Source: Apostichopus japonicus (taxonomy: Eukaryota; Echinodermata; Holothuroidea; Aspidochirotida; Stichopodidae). Taken from it: a stretch of DNA of 64,000 nucleotides. Under the pieces are notes generated by a model. That model was given only the letters and a program-made list of their open reading frames with translations, made no database searches and was not told the DNA's origin. The stretch covers positions 7,730,001 to 7,794,000 of the forward strand of contig NC_092566.1 of the NCBI RefSeq assembly GCF_037975245.1. The letters run 5' to 3'. Below are positions 62,915 through 64,000 of this stretch, piece after piece. Positions within the stretch are counted from its first letter, which is position 1. Each line of letters starts with the position of its first letter. Made by a program: the position numbers and the translations under genes.

Positions 62915-64000
62915 CGAGAGCTGAGAGAAGCTAATTAAAATATAGCAGCAGCAGCAGCACAAAATGAGATATCTAAGAGAACAGGATCATAATAAATTCA
63001 ATGAAAATGAAAATAGAGAAATATTATCATCAACTGTATCTTGGGATGAGAATATTAAATCAATTATGGCTGAGAACAAAAACCCACGCATTTATACAAA
63101 TATTGACGAATGTGTTTCAGGGTGTGTGAGTGTGTGTTGACAATGCTTATACATTGTTTTCACTGCTTCAACCATTTTGATAATATAAATAGATCATCCG
63201 CTAAATTTGAAATTTGTCAGTCTGTTTCTAAGACGTCAAAGTCGATAGCAGATTCAGCCTCTTTTTATTTATTTATTTATTACAAATTTCGATTGCGAAT
63301 ATAAAATATTTTAACGATGGAAGGTCGTTTGGTGTTATGACGTCACACGTTGGAACTTTACAACCTGTGTGTCACAATGGAAGAATTCATTCTCGACAAA
63401 GCCAGATCGACTTTCACATGAAATAGGCTAAATACGTTGTTTCGAAGAATGCATTGTATACTTATAGTGCTATTTTCCTAATAAGCAACATACTTTGTGG
63501 ATATTTTGCATTTTTTTTTCTCAAATCTACCTGCTATTGTTTAAAATTTGATTATCGATCAGGTCTTAAACAATCCCTTATCGATTTAAACAAAAATGAA
63601 ATAATCTATTGTAATTAATTAAAATTCGGTTGAAATCTGTAACGTTTGTCACCCAGTCAATTGTCTATACCAATGGTCCTTTTTATTTAATTATATCAGT
63701 GGAATATAAGACTTTGATAGTTAAATCTGCTTTTCTCATTTAGACGACAATTTGATCAAACTTGTAGTTCATTCGGCAACTATAGACCACCTTACTGCGT
63801 TAATGAGTGAGTAATATATGCATGAATTAATGAATTAATTTATTAATTGATTCGATTCAAGTTCGATTGACCGAAGGCATACATTACTTATAGGCTACTA
63901 GCAGTTGTCTGTGTATTCACAAATGGGCGTATGGTTAAATTGAGTAATAATGATTTCAAGAATTATAGACTGCCAAAAGAACAAAACAAAACAAGGAATT

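Larger units (their letters stand above)
62113..64000. other. Terminal intergenic stretch
   Basis: Includes the CpG-richer block 62440-62640 with the distal TCF site and CAGTGGCGTAAATACC (62575), a lone hAT-like end. A palindromic TGACGTCA lies near 63340. No coding sequence recognised. Confidence 0.4.

Overview
This is AT-rich animal nuclear DNA with very few exons. It carries long (AT)n runs, many short interspersed repeats and well-formed GT-AG splice sites. The only confidently recognised protein-coding sequence is the first coding exon of a TCF/LEF transcription factor, the nuclear effector of Wnt/beta-catenin signalling, on the minus strand. The source is probably a marine invertebrate deuterostome. 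An echinoderm fits best, because of the form of the TCF N-terminus, the arrays of TGACC(T)-rich repeats and the style of the hAT and LINE remnants. This taxonomic call is an impression from sequence style, not a proof.

Layout. TCF exon 1 (45222-45440, minus) encodes 73 residues of the beta-catenin-binding domain and ends in a CAG|GTAATT donor. About 4.5 kb further along the minus strand lies a convincing 88-nt exon (40610-40697) with matching phase, probably exon 2. The remaining exons (HMG box and so on) were not found, so most of 1-40.6 kb may be further TCF introns or sequence beyond the gene. DNA above 45.44 kb is promoter and upstream intergenic sequence. A possible independent small gene, a 73-residue ORF with an N-terminal hydrophobic segment, sits on the plus strand at 13670-13891 behind a CpG-rich, promoter-like block.

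The rest is repeats. They include a decayed 3' end of a non-LTR retrotransposon (11742-12398), two hAT-type miniature elements with terminal inverted repeats (TIRs) and 8-bp target-site duplications (47949-48327 and 48733-48998), and a foldback element (3142-3242). There is also a family of short elements ending in CTTACCTG/CAGGTAAG (copies near 16.7, 20.1, 21.1, 23.9, 31.9 and 38.6 kb) and a 2.5-kb array of alternating ~300/~400-bp units rich in TGACCT (17.3-19.8 kb). Several minisatellites and five long (AT)n tracts complete the repeats. A U2-snRNA-headed sequence lies on the minus strand near 61.6 kb, where the first ~40 nt match U2 and the remainder is unrelated.

Possible regulation. TCF-type sites (AGATCAAAG core) lie about 140 bp upstream of the TCF start codon, just inside intron 1, and 17 kb upstream, which would fit Wnt autoregulation. 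Two RFX X-box-like sites lie near 37.1 kb. Several CpG-richer single-copy blocks are candidate conserved non-coding elements. I see no evidence of a bacterial, viral or CRISPR-type system. The strongest leads for something undescribed are the U2-headed element, the CTTACC/GGTAAG family with a core found in both orientations, and the small ORF at 13.7 kb.
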